The position numbers and the translations under genes were made by a program. Under the pieces are notes generated by a model that saw only the letters and a program-made list of their open reading frames with translations, did not search any database and was not told the origin of the DNA. This document shows, in pieces, positions 1 through 9,510 of a stretch of DNA of 64,000 nucleotides; position 1 is the stretch's first letter, and each line of letters begins with the position of its first letter. Origin of the DNA: Marivita sp. S6314 (GTDB taxonomy: Bacteria; Pseudomonadota; Alphaproteobacteria; Rhodobacterales; Rhodobacteraceae); NCBI RefSeq assembly GCF_023015985.1, contig NZ_JALKAO010000006.1:1-64000 (forward strand), given 5' to 3'.

Positions 1-42
1 AAAGTCCGCCTTCTGACCGAGCTGTTCGATCGGGCCGCCTGA
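1..42 (+). CDS. Possible 3' end of an upstream gene (partial)
   Basis: Frame 1 reads 13 codons ending in ELFDRAA and then TGA at 40-42. It could be the C-terminus of a gene that starts outside the window and converges on polA. The other two plus frames also stop within 45 bases, so the coding call rests only on plausible amino-acid composition. No function can be assigned. Confidence 0.3.
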   Translation, partial: KVRLLTELFDRAA

Positions 43-110
43 ATTAGGGCAATTCCGGGCCTCAGTCCGTCCTTGAGCGATCTACGCAACGATCCCTTTC
101 AAAGAGCCTT

Positions 111-132
111 GGCGAGATTTCGAAATCTCGCC
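111..132. terminator. Perfect 22-nt palindrome downstream of polA
   Basis: Arms GGCGAGATTTC and GAAATCTCGCC pair perfectly around a TTCGAA centre, 6 bases past the polA stop. It lies between polA and the apparent end of a convergent gene, so it probably acts as a bidirectional terminator, although there is no clear T-tract. It belongs to the same visual class as the palindromes at 4842, 7815 and 22156. Confidence 0.55.
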
Positions 133-137
133 CCCCG

Positions 138-2945
138 TCAGTGCGCTTCAGCCCAGTTGGCCCCCTGCCCTGCATCGGCGACAAGCGGAACCGTGAGGTG
201 CACCACCGGATCAGCCGCGCCCTCCATGACGATGCGTACGGCTTCGATCACCGCGTCTTCGGCCCCGGCTTCCACCTCGAACAGCAATTCGTCATGCACC
301 TGCAACAGCATCTTCGCAGGCAGATCAGCAATCGCATCCGGCATGCGGATCATGGCGCGGCGGATGATGTCGGCGGCGGTGCCCTGGATCGGCGCGTTGA
401 TCGCCGCGCGTTTGGCAAAGCCTGCGCGGGGGCCTTTTGCGTTGATCTCGGGTGTGTGGATCACACGGCCAAACAAGGTCTCAACCCGGTTGTGTTCCTT
501 GGCGAATTTCGTGGTGTCGTCCATGTAGGCCTTGATGCCCGGGAAGCGTTCGAAATAGCGGTCGATGAAACCCTGCGCCTCGGCTCTGGGGATCCGCAAA
601 TTGCGGGCAAGGCCGAAGCCGGAGATGCCATAGATCACGCCGAAATTGATCGCCTTGGCCTGACGGCGCACATCGGGAGTCATCTCGTCCAAAGGCACAT
701 TGAACATCTCGGACGCCGTGGCGGCGTGGATGTCCTGGCCCTCTTTGAACGCGTCCTTGAGCGCCTGAATGTCGGCGATATGGGCAAGGATGCGCAGCTC
801 GATCTGGCTGTAATCCAAAGCGACCAGCGTCTTGCCCGGCTCGGCCACAAACGCCTCGCGGATGCGGCGGCCTTCTTCGGTGCGGATCGGGATATTTTGC
901 AGGTTTGGGTCGGTGGAGGCGAGACGACCTGTATTCGCGCCTGCAATCGAGTAAGACGTGTGCACGCGGCCGGTGTCGGGGTTGATGTGGTCTTGCAGCG
1001 CGTCGGTATAGGTGGACTTCAGCTTGCTGAGTTGCCGCCAATCCAGCACGCGGCGCGGCAGGTCGTGTTCCATGGCAAGGTCTTCAAGGACGTCCGCCCC
1101 CGTTGCATAGGCCCCCGTCTTGCCGCGCTTGCCGCCTTCTAACCCCATTTCATCGAACAGGATCTCTCCCAATTGCTTGGGGGAGCCCACGTTAAACTTG
1201 CGACCGGCCAATTCATAAATCTCGTCTTCCAGCCCCGCCATTTTTTGGCTGAACGCGTTGGACATGCGGCTTAGCGTGTCGCGGTCGACCTTGATCCCGT
1301 TGCGTTCCATCTGCGCCAGCACGGGCACAAGCGGACGTTCCATTGTTTCATAGACGCGGGTGACTTTGACCTGATGCAGCTGTGGCTTGAACATGAGCCA
1401 GAGACGCAGCGTGATCTCGGCATCCTCGGCCGCGTAAGGCACCGCCTTGTCGATCGGCACGCGGTCAAAGGTGATCTGGCTCTTGCCGGTGCCCAGCAGT
1501 TCTTTGATCGGGATCGGGGTGTGGCCGAGGTAACGTTCGCTGAGCGTGTCCATGCCGTGGCTGTGCAGGCCCGCGTTCATGGCGTAGGACATCAGCATCG
1601 TGTCGTCGATGGGCTGCACATCCACCCCGTAGCGCGACATGATCTTGGTGTCGTATTTCATGTTCTGCCCGATCTTGATCACAGCCGGGTCTTCGAGCAG
1701 CGGTTTAAGCGCCTCAAGCGCATCGTCGAGCGGGATTTGCCCCTCGGCCAGATCGTCAGAGCCAAAGAGGCCCTCGCCGCCCTCGGCCTTGTGGGTCAGG
1801 GGCACGTAGCAGGCCTTGCCCGGTTCCACGCAAAGCGAGATGCCGACCAGATCGGCGGTCATGTCATTGAGGCCGGTGGTTTCGGTGTCGAACGCCACCC
1901 AGCCTTTTTCATGGGCGGCGTCGATATAGGCCTGCAACGCGGTCAGGTCGCGGACGCAGTCATAGGTTGCCGGGTCCATCGGCGGCAGCTCGGGCGCATC
2001 GCCGTCAGGTGGGTTGGCGCCTTCGGGTGTGGTGTCCTGAATGACGGGTGGTTCCACCTCCAGCGCTTCGGCGATGCGCTTGGTGAGGGTGCGGAACTCC
2101 ATTTCCGCCAGGAACGGCATGAGTTTCTCGGGGTCCGGGTCGCGCACCTCAAGATCGTCGAGGGTGAAGCCCAGTGGCGTTTCGCAATCCAGCATGACGA
2201 GCTTCTTCGAAAGCTCGATCTGGTCGCGCTTTTCGATCAGGGTTTCGCGGCGCTTGGGTTGCTTGATCTCTTCCGCGCGGTCGAGCAGGTCTTCGAGGGA
2301 CCCGTATTCGTTGATCAACAGCGCTGCTGTCTTGATCCCGATCCCCGGCGCACCCGGCACGTTGTCCACGCTGTCGCCTGCCAGCGCCTGCACATCCACA
2401 ACCCGTTCGGGATAGACGCCAAATTTCTCGAACACACCGTCGCGGTCGATCACGCGGTTGCCCTTCATCGCGTCCATCATCACCACGCCGTCACCGACAA
2501 GCTGCATCAGGTCCTTGTCGGACGAAATGATCGTGACACGGCCACCAGCGTCGCGGGCCTGCACCGACAAAGTCGCAATGATGTCATCCGCCTCGTATCC
2601 CTCAAGCTCTTCGCAGGCAATGTTGAAAGCTTCAGTCGCGCGTCGGGTCAGGGGGATTTGCGGGCGCAGGTCCTCGGGCATCGCTTCGCGGTTGGCCTTG
2701 TACTGATCGTACATGTCGTTGCGGAACGTGTGGCTGCCCTTGTCAAAGATCACCGCGACGTGCGTTGGCGCATCGGGGCCGTGGTTTCCTTCAACATAGC
2801 GTTGCAACATGTTGCAGAACCCGCTGACCGCGCCGATAGGCAACCCGTCGGATTTCCGCGTCAGCGGTGGCAGCGCGTGGTAGGCGCGAAAGATGAAGGC
2901 CGAGCCGTCGATCAGGTGAAGGTGATGTCCTTTGCCGAATGCCAT
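138..2945 (-). CDS. polA: DNA polymerase I
   Basis: Family A DNA polymerase of 935 residues, the usual full-length size, acting in Okazaki-fragment maturation and repair synthesis. The N-terminal 5'-3' exonuclease domain (about 1-290) begins LHLIDGSAFIFRAYHALPPL and carries EGYEADDIIATL. A 3'-5' exonuclease domain near residue 350 keeps the DTETTGL metal site, so proofreading is probably active. The polymerase domain has motif A DYSQIELRILAH, the O-helix region RRQAKAINFGVIYGISGFG and motif C LLQVHDELLFE near 885. An in-frame start exists 25 codons upstream, but those residues do not resemble the family. MAFGKGHHLHLIDG at 2945 is the natural start. It is transcribed alone, with an 81-base gap to the next gene. 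Confidence 0.97.
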   Translation of the reverse strand: MAFGKGHHLHLIDGSAFIFRAYHALPPLTRKSDGLPIGAVSGFCNMLQRYVEGNHGPDAPTHVAVIFDKGSHTFRNDMYDQYKANREAMPEDLRPQIPLTRRATEAFNIACEELEGYEADDIIATLSVQARDAGGRVTIISSDKDLMQLVGDGVVMMDAMKGNRVIDRDGVFEKFGVYPERVVDVQALAGDSVDNVPGAPGIGIKTAALLINEYGSLEDLLDRAEEIKQPKRRETLIEKRDQIELSKKLVMLDCETPLGFTLDDLEVRDPDPEKLMPFLAEMEFRTLTKRIAEALEVEPPVIQDTTPEGANPPDGDAPELPPMDPATYDCVRDLTALQAYIDAAHEKGWVAFDTETTGLNDMTADLVGISLCVEPGKACYVPLTHKAEGGEGLFGSDDLAEGQIPLDDALEALKPLLEDPAVIKIGQNMKYDTKIMSRYGVDVQPIDDTMLMSYAMNAGLHSHGMDTLSERYLGHTPIPIKELLGTGKSQITFDRVPIDKAVPYAAEDAEITLRLWLMFKPQLHQVKVTRVYETMERPLVPVLAQMERNGIKVDRDTLSRMSNAFSQKMAGLEDEIYELAGRKFNVGSPKQLGEILFDEMGLEGGKRGKTGAYATGADVLEDLAMEHDLPRRVLDWRQLSKLKSTYTDALQDHINPDTGRVHTSYSIAGANTGRLASTDPNLQNIPIRTEEGRRIREAFVAEPGKTLVALDYSQIELRILAHIADIQALKDAFKEGQDIHAATASEMFNVPLDEMTPDVRRQAKAINFGVIYGISGFGLARNLRIPRAEAQGFIDRYFERFPGIKAYMDDTTKFAKEHNRVETLFGRVIHTPEINAKGPRAGFAKRAAINAPIQGTAADIIRRAMIRMPDAIADLPAKMLLQVHDELLFEVEAGAEDAVIEAVRIVMEGAADPVVHLTVPLVADAGQGANWAEAH

Positions 2946-3026
2946 GTCGCGTGCCCCCTGTTGCAATGCCGAAGGTGTGCCACGGACCGACCGCAGGTTC
3001 CAGCCACTAAGCAGATGCAATCTGCC

Positions 3027-3653
3027 TTACGCTGACGCGCCGCCCTTGTTTGAGGAAAGCCGCGTCAGAGCTTTGGCAACCAGCACGATCAGCGCGCCAA
3101 CACCCGCAAACACCAACAGTAAACCAAGGACATTCAATGCAGTGCGCGCCAGGCCCAGGTTCGCAAGATTCAGGAAAAAATACGGGTACACGCCATCAGC
3201 CTGAGCCCTGATCATTGCATAGATGCAATACACCAAGGGCAGGATCAGCCACGGCAGGATATCCCTGTATCGCAATGCGTGTTTCGCAACGCAGGTCAGC
3301 CAGAAGAGCGCAAAGGCCATCGGGACAATCGTGTGCAGCAGCGAATCCACGACCGCGTCTATCCCGGTATAGTCATTCAACGACGCCAAGAGCGCGTGGT
3401 ACACCGAGGCAACGATCAGGATCGACAACAACAGCCCGCTCAGGCCCTTCGGTGAAACCCGCGCCCCCGACGCGATCCGCGCGCAGGCAAACCCGATCAG
3501 CGTGTTGGTCCAGATGGTGAAGAACCGGTAAATCGACCAGACGGCGTCGATCACCGTCTCGCCATGTTCGGACATCCGCAACCAGATGCGGATGGCGATG
3601 GCCGCGAACACGGCCAGCGCAATCAGGCCGGCGAACAGCCGGTCAAACGTCAC
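3027..3653 (-). CDS. Pr6Pr-family membrane protein
   Basis: A 208-residue integral membrane protein with about six hydrophobic helices and the family-like signature [13 protein letters not shown] near residues 42-54. It resembles the Pr6Pr/FAR-17a/AIG1-like membrane family, whose bacterial role is not known to me. The GTG start overlaps the TGA of the upstream zinc-finger gene by four bases (3650-3653), so the two are probably translated together. The C-terminal tail [10 protein letters not shown] is short and polar. The family call is moderately sure; no biochemical function is claimed. Confidence 0.8.
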   Translation of the reverse strand: MTFDRLFAGLIALAVFAAIAIRIWLRMSEHGETVIDAVWSIYRFFTIWTNTLIGFACARIASGARVSPKGLSGLLLSILIVASVYHALLASLNDYTGIDAVVDSLLHTIVPMAFALFWLTCVAKHALRYRDILPWLILPLVYCIYAMIRAQADGVYPYFFLNLANLGLARTALNVLGLLLVFAGVGALIVLVAKALTRLSSNKGGASA

Positions 3654-3835
3654 GCGTCAGACGAGTCCTTTTGGTCGGCGTGGACATATCTGGCATCGCA
3701 ATACGGGCATTCGACCCAGCCAGTGTCATGCGGAATTTGCAACCAGACGCGCGGGTGGCCCAAAGCGCCCTCGCCGCCATCACATGAGATGCGATAGCTG
3801 TCCACGATCCTGGTTTCGGGCGCTTGCGTCGTCAT
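3650..3835 (-). CDS. Small zinc-finger domain protein (zf-CHCC-like)
   Basis: A 61-residue protein resembling the bacterial homologues of the mitochondrial complex I subunit NDUFS6. Likely zinc ligands are C18 (RISCDGG), H26 (LGHPRV) and the C43/C46 pair in [12 protein letters not shown]. Longer in-frame starts exist, but a purine-rich AAGGAA lies nine bases before the ATG at 3835, and the upstream residues are not family-like. It is the first gene of a two-gene unit with the Pr6Pr membrane protein and is divergent from the ABC ATPase, with a 75-base shared promoter region. Whether it serves respiratory complex I or another zinc-binding role cannot be told from sequence. Confidence 0.82.
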   Translation of the reverse strand: MTTQAPETRIVDSYRISCDGGEGALGHPRVWLQIPHDTGWVECPYCDARYVHADQKDSSDA

Positions 3836-3910
3836 CGGGTGCATTTCCTTCGTTGGCATTTCCGTTATGTGCGGTGTAAGCGGACATCGACGGTGGAGCA
3901 AGAGATAGCA

Positions 3911-4828
3911 ATGACACAGGACGCCATTCGCATCGAGGGGCTGAAGAAGACTTACAAGGGCGGCAAGGAGGCCCTCAAGGGGGTCGACCTGACCGTTCCG
4001 CAAGGGTCGGTGTTCGGCTTGCTTGGGCCGAACGGTGCCGGCAAATCGACATTGATCAACATTCTTGCGGGGCTGGTCACCAAAACCGCCGGGCATGTGT
4101 CGATCTGGGGGTGGGATCAGGATGTGAACCCACGCCAGTCGCGCGCGTCCATCGGGGTGATGCCGCAGGAATTGAACCTTGATCCCTTCTTTACCCCGCG
4201 CGGCGCTTTGGAAGTGCAGGCCGGGCTTTATGGCGTGCCAAAGTCAGAGCGCCGTTCCGACGAGATCCTTGAGCTTGTGGGGCTGACCGACAAGGCAGAG
4301 GCCTATGCCCGCACGCTGTCGGGGGGCATGCGTCGTCGGTTGTTGCTTGGCAAAGCGCTGGTGCACACGCCACATGTTCTGGTGCTGGATGAACCGACGG
4401 CCGGCGTCGACATCGAACTGCGCCAGATGTTGTGGACCAACGTGCGCAAGCTGAACCGCGACACCGGGATGACGATCATCCTGACGACGCATTACCTCGA
4501 AGAGGCCGAGGAAATGTGCGACGAGATCGCCATCATCAACCACGGCGAGGTGGTTGCGCGCGACAGCACACAAAACCTGTTGGGCCAGCTGGATGCCAAA
4601 ACAATGGTGATCCAGCCCGAAACCCCGGTCGGCAACTTGCGGGACAGATCCGGGATCAGCGTGTCGCGGCGCGATGATGGCACGCTTCTGGTGTCCTACC
4701 GGGCGCGTCAGACCTCGGCAGAGGACGTTTTGGAATTCCTGCGCGAAAACGGCATCCGCATCCGGGACGTGCGCACCGAACAGGCCGACCTCGAAGACGT
4801 GTTCCTGTCGCTCACACGCGCCGGGTAG
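3911..4828 (+). CDS. ABC transporter ATP-binding protein (ABC-2 type)
   Basis: A 305-residue ATPase of the ABC-2 exporter class. It has Walker [10 protein letters not shown] at 39-47, Q-loop Q86 in MPQELNL, signature LSGGM at 136-140, Walker B VLVLDEP at 156-162 and the H-loop in [12 protein letters not shown]. The C-terminal 70 residues form the accessory domain common in drug or polysaccharide exporters of this class. The ATG at 3911 is chosen because the upstream 29 codons are not family-like. No permease gene is adjacent: the next gene is convergent and the preceding ones are divergent. The membrane partner must be encoded elsewhere, or the ATPase is shared. Confidence 0.93.
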   Translation: MTQDAIRIEGLKKTYKGGKEALKGVDLTVPQGSVFGLLGPNGAGKSTLINILAGLVTKTAGHVSIWGWDQDVNPRQSRASIGVMPQELNLDPFFTPRGALEVQAGLYGVPKSERRSDEILELVGLTDKAEAYARTLSGGMRRRLLLGKALVHTPHVLVLDEPTAGVDIELRQMLWTNVRKLNRDTGMTIILTTHYLEEAEEMCDEIAIINHGEVVARDSTQNLLGQLDAKTMVIQPETPVGNLRDRSGISVSRRDDGTLLVSYRARQTSAEDVLEFLRENGIRIRDVRTEQADLEDVFLSLTRAG

Positions 4829-4841
4829 CCGCGTTGGATAA

Positions 4842-4875
4842 CGCGGTAAAGCCGTTTCGAAACGGCTTTACCGCG
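4842..4875. terminator. Perfect 34-nt palindrome between convergent genes
   Basis: Two 17-base arms (CGCGGTAAAGCCGTTTC and its complement) pair without mismatch. The element starts 13 bases after the ABC ATPase stop and contains the TAA stop codon of the convergent HIT gene (4868-4870). A bidirectional terminator is the simplest reading. There is no T-tract, so termination may depend on the hairpin alone or on Rho. Confidence 0.65.
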
Positions 4876-5239
4876 CTGGTTCCAGCATGCGGCCCAAGCC
4901 CCGGCCACCCAAGACATGGATATGCAGGTGCGGGACTTCCTGCACGCCTGCCTCCCCGGCGTTCGAGATGATCCGGTATCCATTCTCCTGCAGGCCTTCG
5001 CTTTCGCACACCGCGCCGATGGTGCGGGTGAAATCGGCAATTTCCGCATCACTCGCGGCCTGAGCGAAATGATCATAGCAGACATAGGGTCCTTTCGGGA
5101 TCACCAGCACATGCACCGGCGCCTGAGGCTGAATATCGCGGAAGGCGAGACTGTGTTCGGTCTCCAGCACCGTGTCATTCGGGATTTCGCCCCTGAGGAT
5201 TTTCGCAAAGATATTCTGATCATCATAGTGATAGGCCAT
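4868..5239 (-). CDS. HIT-family nucleotide phosphoramidase/hydrolase
   Basis: A 123-residue histidine-triad protein of the HINT/PKCI type, which hydrolyses nucleoside phosphoramidates and related adenylates. The signature HLHIHVLGG lies near residues 103-111, and the N-terminal YDDQNIFAKILRGEIP is typical. Translation signals are clear: AAGGAG stands eight bases before the ATG and overlaps the stop of the upstream glycosyltransferase gene, only 11 bases away. The two are therefore probably one transcript. The stop codon lies inside the 34-nt palindrome at 4842. Confidence 0.95.
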   Translation of the reverse strand: MAYHYDDQNIFAKILRGEIPNDTVLETEHSLAFRDIQPQAPVHVLVIPKGPYVCYDHFAQAASDAEIADFTRTIGAVCESEGLQENGYRIISNAGEAGVQEVPHLHIHVLGGRGLGRMLEPAR

Positions 5240-5250
5240 GACACGACTCC

Positions 5251-6828
5251 TTAATCGGAAAAAAGATGGTCCGCGCGCGCGATGTCCAGCGCTTGATCGG
5301 GCGGCACAGCCAGAAACTGTGTCAACGCCACGGCGTTTTCGTCCGGGCTGTTCTCCTGACGGATCCGCAAGTAGTTCTCGAATTCGGCATCCCGGATCCG
5401 GTCGCTTTCATGCACGATATCGTTGCGGATCGTCGGCAAGAGCCGCTCCAGCGTCGCCTGCGGCGTGCTTTCCCCGGCCAGCCCAACGCGCATCGCATGG
5501 CCGATCAAGTACTCATCGCTGAAATGACATTCGATTTCGAGCAACCGGGTCGTGGCTCGATCCCGGCAGAAATCTTCGAGAAGATCGAGGTTTCCGGGAT
5601 CCATGCAGACAACCATCCTGTCGGAATCGTAGTAATCGAACAGCATCCGCATCAATGACCGGCGGTGGCGGTGGCGCTTGCTCAGCGTTGCCTGAATGCC
5701 CCCCATATCCGGCAGATCCGTGTCCTCTTCGTTAAACAGATATTCGATACACGGGATGTTGGTCAGCTGCCGGATGCGCGCGACAAGGCGCTTGGCCACG
5801 TGCCATTTCTTGCACACCACGATCAGCAACTCGCGTTCGCGCCCCAGTGTGCTTTCCTTTTCCCAAAAGCGGGTCGCAAACCGGCGCCCCACCCGCCCCT
5901 TGCCGGTCAGGAATTTGAACAGGGACCGGCCTTCATTGGAGATTTCAAAGTCCACACCCCGTGCCGCATAAAGGCTGCCCAACCTTTCCTTGAGGTCAAA
6001 GGCTTCGGGGCTGATCTTCCGGGCGAACAGGAAATCCTGACTGAGCAGTAGATCGAAGTGATCATTGTAGAAGGTCACCGGCATCCCGTAGTCCGAGAAC
6101 ATCAGGAAGGTCAGCGTCCGACAGTCGATCTCGTTTTCCGGCACCAGATGGCGCACCAGCGTCTGAAAGAAGGTCTCGTCCGGGATCCATGTGGTGCTGA
6201 AGAACCGCTTCACGTCCGGGCGTTGCTTTACAAAGTCAAGAATGGCTTCAACGGTCCGGCGTCGCAGGCACCACCATTGGCTGCCAATCTGGATCTCAAG
6301 GTCTTCCGGAATACTGCGCGTCAGCTTGAAGCGCCTCTGAAATTCAAGGCTTTTGTAGAACAGCCATTTGGAATTTCGTTCGTTCAGGAAGTGACGGTAG
6401 ATCAGCCGTTCTTCCTTCATCCCGGTCTTGATCCAATCCGAGGCGAAGAAATCGAAGCTTTCGATAAAGTCGACATCCCGCCGATCAAGATATTCATGCG
6501 CGTATTCGGCCGTCTTGATCGCCTGGCAATCCCCGGACAGCATGTAGAAATGCGTGGCGCGAGGGAATGCATCGACCGCCGCTTCGACAGCATAGAGCGT
6601 CGCCTGAACAAGCGACCACTCGCCCCAGCCGCATTTGATCCGCTTCTTGGCAAATGCCACGTTGGGATTGTCGCTAAGCGCGGTGTGGATGGTTTTGAAA
6701 GCTTTTGCATCCGCGCGCGCATCGAAGTGGATTGCGATGTAATCGCCCACGGCCGTCAGGCTCAGGGCCTGACGAATAATTGCGTCAGGGTCCTTGTGAC
6801 ACAGTAATATGAAGGCGATATTTGCCAT
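5251..6828 (-). CDS. Branching glycosyltransferase with C-terminal DUF5928-like region
   Basis: A 525-residue cytoplasmic protein. The first ~250 residues match the core-2/I-branching beta-1,6-N-acetylglucosaminyltransferase fold (Branch family, GT14). It opens IAFILLCHKDPDAI, and a WGEWSLVQATL segment and HFYMLSGDCQ follow. Later motifs include GSQWWCLRRRTV and WIPDETFFQTL. The C-terminal half (from about 300) fits what I remember as DUF5928 in Roseobacter proteins and contains a kinase-like P-loop-poor domain with repeated basic segments. Sugar donor and acceptor are unknown. A sulfotransferase gene is divergent, 141 bases away. This suggests that the two decorate the same surface glycan or capsule. 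Confidence 0.8.
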   Translation of the reverse strand: MANIAFILLCHKDPDAIIRQALSLTAVGDYIAIHFDARADAKAFKTIHTALSDNPNVAFAKKRIKCGWGEWSLVQATLYAVEAAVDAFPRATHFYMLSGDCQAIKTAEYAHEYLDRRDVDFIESFDFFASDWIKTGMKEERLIYRHFLNERNSKWLFYKSLEFQRRFKLTRSIPEDLEIQIGSQWWCLRRRTVEAILDFVKQRPDVKRFFSTTWIPDETFFQTLVRHLVPENEIDCRTLTFLMFSDYGMPVTFYNDHFDLLLSQDFLFARKISPEAFDLKERLGSLYAARGVDFEISNEGRSLFKFLTGKGRVGRRFATRFWEKESTLGRERELLIVVCKKWHVAKRLVARIRQLTNIPCIEYLFNEEDTDLPDMGGIQATLSKRHRHRRSLMRMLFDYYDSDRMVVCMDPGNLDLLEDFCRDRATTRLLEIECHFSDEYLIGHAMRVGLAGESTPQATLERLLPTIRNDIVHESDRIRDAEFENYLRIRQENSPDENAVALTQFLAVPPDQALDIARADHLFSD

Positions 6829-6969
6829 TCAACCGGGCATCTGCTCTTACTTCACCTCGTTACCAAAGTGATACGCGCGTTCAGTCATTGAATAAACTGC
6901 CTTTCTTTGATTTTTTGTTTACGTTACGGGACGAGAAGAGCCCGAGATGAGGCTGGAGGCGGTAGAGTT

Positions 6970-7788
6970 ATGGGATTTCCCGGCACTTGGATGACCGAGA
7001 GCGAAAGCATGGTCTATCGCGTTGTGCCGAAATGCGCGTGTTCGACCATCGGGCAGATCATGTTTTTTTCGGACCACGGCGAATTTTTCGATGGCGACAT
7101 CCATGATGCGCAAAACGGGCTGCATAAATGGGCGCTGGACCATAGCCGGGATCCCATCACGAAGCGCATCCAGGCGCATGATACCTATTCCTTTACCTGC
7201 GTGCGGAACCCGTACACCCGGATCCTGAGCTCTTTTTTTGACAAGATCTGCGGCATCCAGCGCAACGGCAAACGGTATCGCGGCAACCTCGTTCCGCTTC
7301 TGATCCAGAAATACGGGATCGAGGTCGGCGGTGAGGACGGCAAGCAGGAATTCGACCAGATCAAGAGCTTCCGCCGGTTCCTGCTGTTTGCGCGCGACAC
7401 CATCCGCTGGCGCCGCCCGATGGATCCGGACATTCACTGGTCCGCGATGTCAGGCCATATCAGCACGTTCATCGTGAATGGTGGCCGGTATGACAACATT
7501 TTCTGGACCGAGAGCTTTAACGACGGCATGGCCAGCGTCCTGAGCCAGGTCGACACGAAGCAAAGCATTGATCTTGCGAAGATCCCGCGCTTCAACGAAA
7601 GCGAAGGGCACGGACCAAAACGCGCGCATCCGGTCGAAGATTATTTCGATGACCTGTCGATGCATCTCGTCTACGAGATCTACAAACGGGATTTCGAGTT
7701 GTTCAAATACGACTTTGAAAATCCGGGCAACAAGATGCCGATTGGCGAGATCGACCTCGACGAGGTGCATGCCAAGCTTGGCGACTGA
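6970..7788 (+). CDS. Family-2 sulfotransferase
   Basis: A 272-residue carbohydrate-type sulfotransferase using PAPS as donor. The 5'-phosphosulfate loop is VPKCACSTIG at about 19-28. The 3'-phosphate region is probably RNPYTRILSSFFDKI, and a further conserved segment is SGHISTFIV. The start at 6970 is chosen over one 21 codons upstream because GGAGG lies 11 bases before it and the protein then begins directly at the family fold. It is divergent from the branching glycosyltransferase, and the 141-base AT-richer gap between them is likely to hold both promoters. The likely role is sulfation of an extracellular polysaccharide. The acceptor is not visible from sequence. Confidence 0.86.
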   Translation: MGFPGTWMTESESMVYRVVPKCACSTIGQIMFFSDHGEFFDGDIHDAQNGLHKWALDHSRDPITKRIQAHDTYSFTCVRNPYTRILSSFFDKICGIQRNGKRYRGNLVPLLIQKYGIEVGGEDGKQEFDQIKSFRRFLLFARDTIRWRRPMDPDIHWSAMSGHISTFIVNGGRYDNIFWTESFNDGMASVLSQVDTKQSIDLAKIPRFNESEGHGPKRAHPVEDYFDDLSMHLVYEIYKRDFELFKYDFENPGNKMPIGEIDLDEVHAKLGD

Positions 7789-7814
7789 CGCGGACCGCAC
7801 TACGACGCGCGTGC

Positions 7815-7856
7815 GAAGTCGGTTCGAACCGACTTCAAGCGGTTTTGAACCCGCTT
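7815..7856. terminator. Palindrome plus second hairpin between convergent genes
   Basis: GAAGTCGGTTC and its exact complement form a 22-nt palindrome at 7815-7836 with a TTCGAA centre. A second stem, AAGCGG/CCGCTT, spans 7837-7856. Together they fill the gap between the sulfotransferase stop and the DUF1285 stop, and probably end transcription from both sides. Confidence 0.6.
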
Positions 7857-8445
7857 AGTCCGGCAATTCCGCCGACGGTATGATCTTGAAAAACGTCCCC
7901 TTGGACCAGACCCCGAACCAATCCTCGTGATGCGCACCGCACTCAACCAGACGGTAGAAACTCTTGCGGTCGATCAACGCCTCAAGATTGGCGCGGATCA
8001 GGATATATGGCGACGGCTCTCCGGTTTCGGGATCCCGCGTGACCCGGATGGGATTGTCGGCTGACGCAACGGCAGAGTCTCCAACATGGGTTTTGAACGT
8101 CAGAACCTGCGCGGCACCTTCGCCCTCAACATCGAAATCCGTGGCCACAAAAGGCGCGTCATCGACGGTGATTCCCACCTTTTCAACCGGCGTCACGAGG
8201 AAGTATTCGTCGCCATCCTTGCGCAGGATTGACGAAAACAGCTTTACCAGCTCGAATCGGCCAATCGGCGTGCCCAGGTAAAACCACGTCCCGTCCCGCG
8301 CGATGCGCATGTCGAGATCGCCGCAAAACGGCGGATTCCACAGATGAACCGGCGGCAGTCCCTTGCCTGTCGCGGCGCGCGCAGAGGCGGCGATGCCGTC
8401 TGCGGATGGATTAACACGATCTTGTGCGCTCATTGCTTTTGCCAT
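7855..8445 (-). CDS. DUF1285 domain protein
   Basis: A 196-residue soluble protein. The stretch [20 protein letters not shown], followed by [21 protein letters not shown], is the recognisable core of DUF1285. No enzymatic motif is evident and the family function is unknown to me. The reading frame stays open far upstream, over the MoxR gene, but codon sense ends at the MAKAMSAQ start (8445). It is divergent from the MoxR operon, with 57 bases between start codons. Gene order alone does not show that it works with MoxR. Confidence 0.87.
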   Translation of the reverse strand: MAKAMSAQDRVNPSADGIAASARAATGKGLPPVHLWNPPFCGDLDMRIARDGTWFYLGTPIGRFELVKLFSSILRKDGDEYFLVTPVEKVGITVDDAPFVATDFDVEGEGAAQVLTFKTHVGDSAVASADNPIRVTRDPETGEPSPYILIRANLEALIDRKSFYRLVECGAHHEDWFGVWSKGTFFKIIPSAELPD

Positions 8446-8502
8446 TTTGACCCTGCGCGTTACACTTTCCTGAAACGAGATAATCCGCAAGGGAGACACG
8501 TC

Positions 8503-9510
8503 ATGGCCCCAGCCGAAGATTTGGTGGCAGAGATCGAAGCGCTGGAAGATAAGCTGGCGCAGGCCAGGACAGCCATCACGCGGCGGTTTATCGGACAGGA
8601 ACGGGTTGTCGAACTGACGCTGGCGGCGCTGTTGTGCGGCGGGCACGGGCTGTTGATCGGCTTGCCGGGCCTTGGGAAAACGCGTCTGGTCGAAACGGTG
8701 TCGACGGTGATGGGTCTGAATGGCAATCGGGTGCAATTCACACCTGACCTGATGCCCGCGGATATTCTTGGGTCCGAGGTTCTGGAAACCGGGGCGGATG
8801 GCAGCCGGGCCTTCAAATTCATTCAGGGTCCGATTTTTTGCCAGCTTCTGATGGCCGACGAAATCAACCGCGCGTCGCCGCGCACACAATCGGCCCTGTT
8901 GCAGGCGATGCAGGAAAAGGTCGTCACCGTCGCTGGCGAAACGCGGGAACTGGACGCCCCGTTCCACGTGCTTGCAACGCAGAACCCGATTGAACAGGAA
9001 GGCACGTACCCCCTGCCCGAAGCCCAGCTTGACCGTTTTCTGGTACAGATTGATGTGCAGTATCCGGATCGCGGAACCGAAAAGGAAATCCTTCTGGCCA
9101 CGACCGGCGCAGAGGAGGCAGAGGCTTACGGCGTGTTCACCGCGGCAGAGCTGCTTGCCGCCCAGAACCTGCTGCGCCGGATGCCGGTGGGGGATGCGGT
9201 GGTCGAGATGATCCTCGATCTGGTGCGCGCCTTCCGTCCGCATGACGCCCTGGCGGGCGAGCGGGTCAAGGACACCGTCTCTTGGGGACCCGGCCCGCGT
9301 GCGGCGCAAGCGTTGATGTTGACCGTGCGCGCACGGGCATTGCTGGAAGGTCGGCTGGCCCCGGCCCCCGAGGATGTCATCAACATGGCCCGCCCCGTGC
9401 TGACCCATCGGATGGCGCTGACCTTCTCGGCCCGCGCCCGGGGCGAGGATCTGGGAGATCTGATTGACGAAGTTGCAAGCGGTCTGGTTGCGACCGAGGC
9501 GGCTGCGTGA
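8503..9510 (+). CDS. MoxR-family AAA+ ATPase
   Basis: A 335-residue AAA+ protein, first gene of a four-gene operon. Walker A is GLPGLGKTR near 58-66 and Walker B is LLMADEINR near 115-123. Sensor 1 is [20 protein letters not shown] and the arginine-finger region is LDRFLVQI. MoxR ATPases act as chaperones that insert metals or assemble complexes, usually with a VWA-domain partner encoded next door. AGGGAG lies nine bases before the ATG. Its TGA overlaps the GTG of the DUF58 gene by four bases, so the downstream partners should be made in fixed proportion. Substrate unknown. Confidence 0.94.
   Translation: MAPAEDLVAEIEALEDKLAQARTAITRRFIGQERVVELTLAALLCGGHGLLIGLPGLGKTRLVETVSTVMGLNGNRVQFTPDLMPADILGSEVLETGADGSRAFKFIQGPIFCQLLMADEINRASPRTQSALLQAMQEKVVTVAGETRELDAPFHVLATQNPIEQEGTYPLPEAQLDRFLVQIDVQYPDRGTEKEILLATTGAEEAEAYGVFTAAELLAAQNLLRRMPVGDAVVEMILDLVRAFRPHDALAGERVKDTVSWGPGPRAAQALMLTVRARALLEGRLAPAPEDVINMARPVLTHRMALTFSARARGEDLGDLIDEVASGLVATEAAA

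Noticed and set aside
8446-9408. Upstream extension of the DUF1285 frame across the MoxR gene
   Set aside because: The extra 320 codons are antisense to MoxR, lack family similarity and lie before a natural start at 8445.
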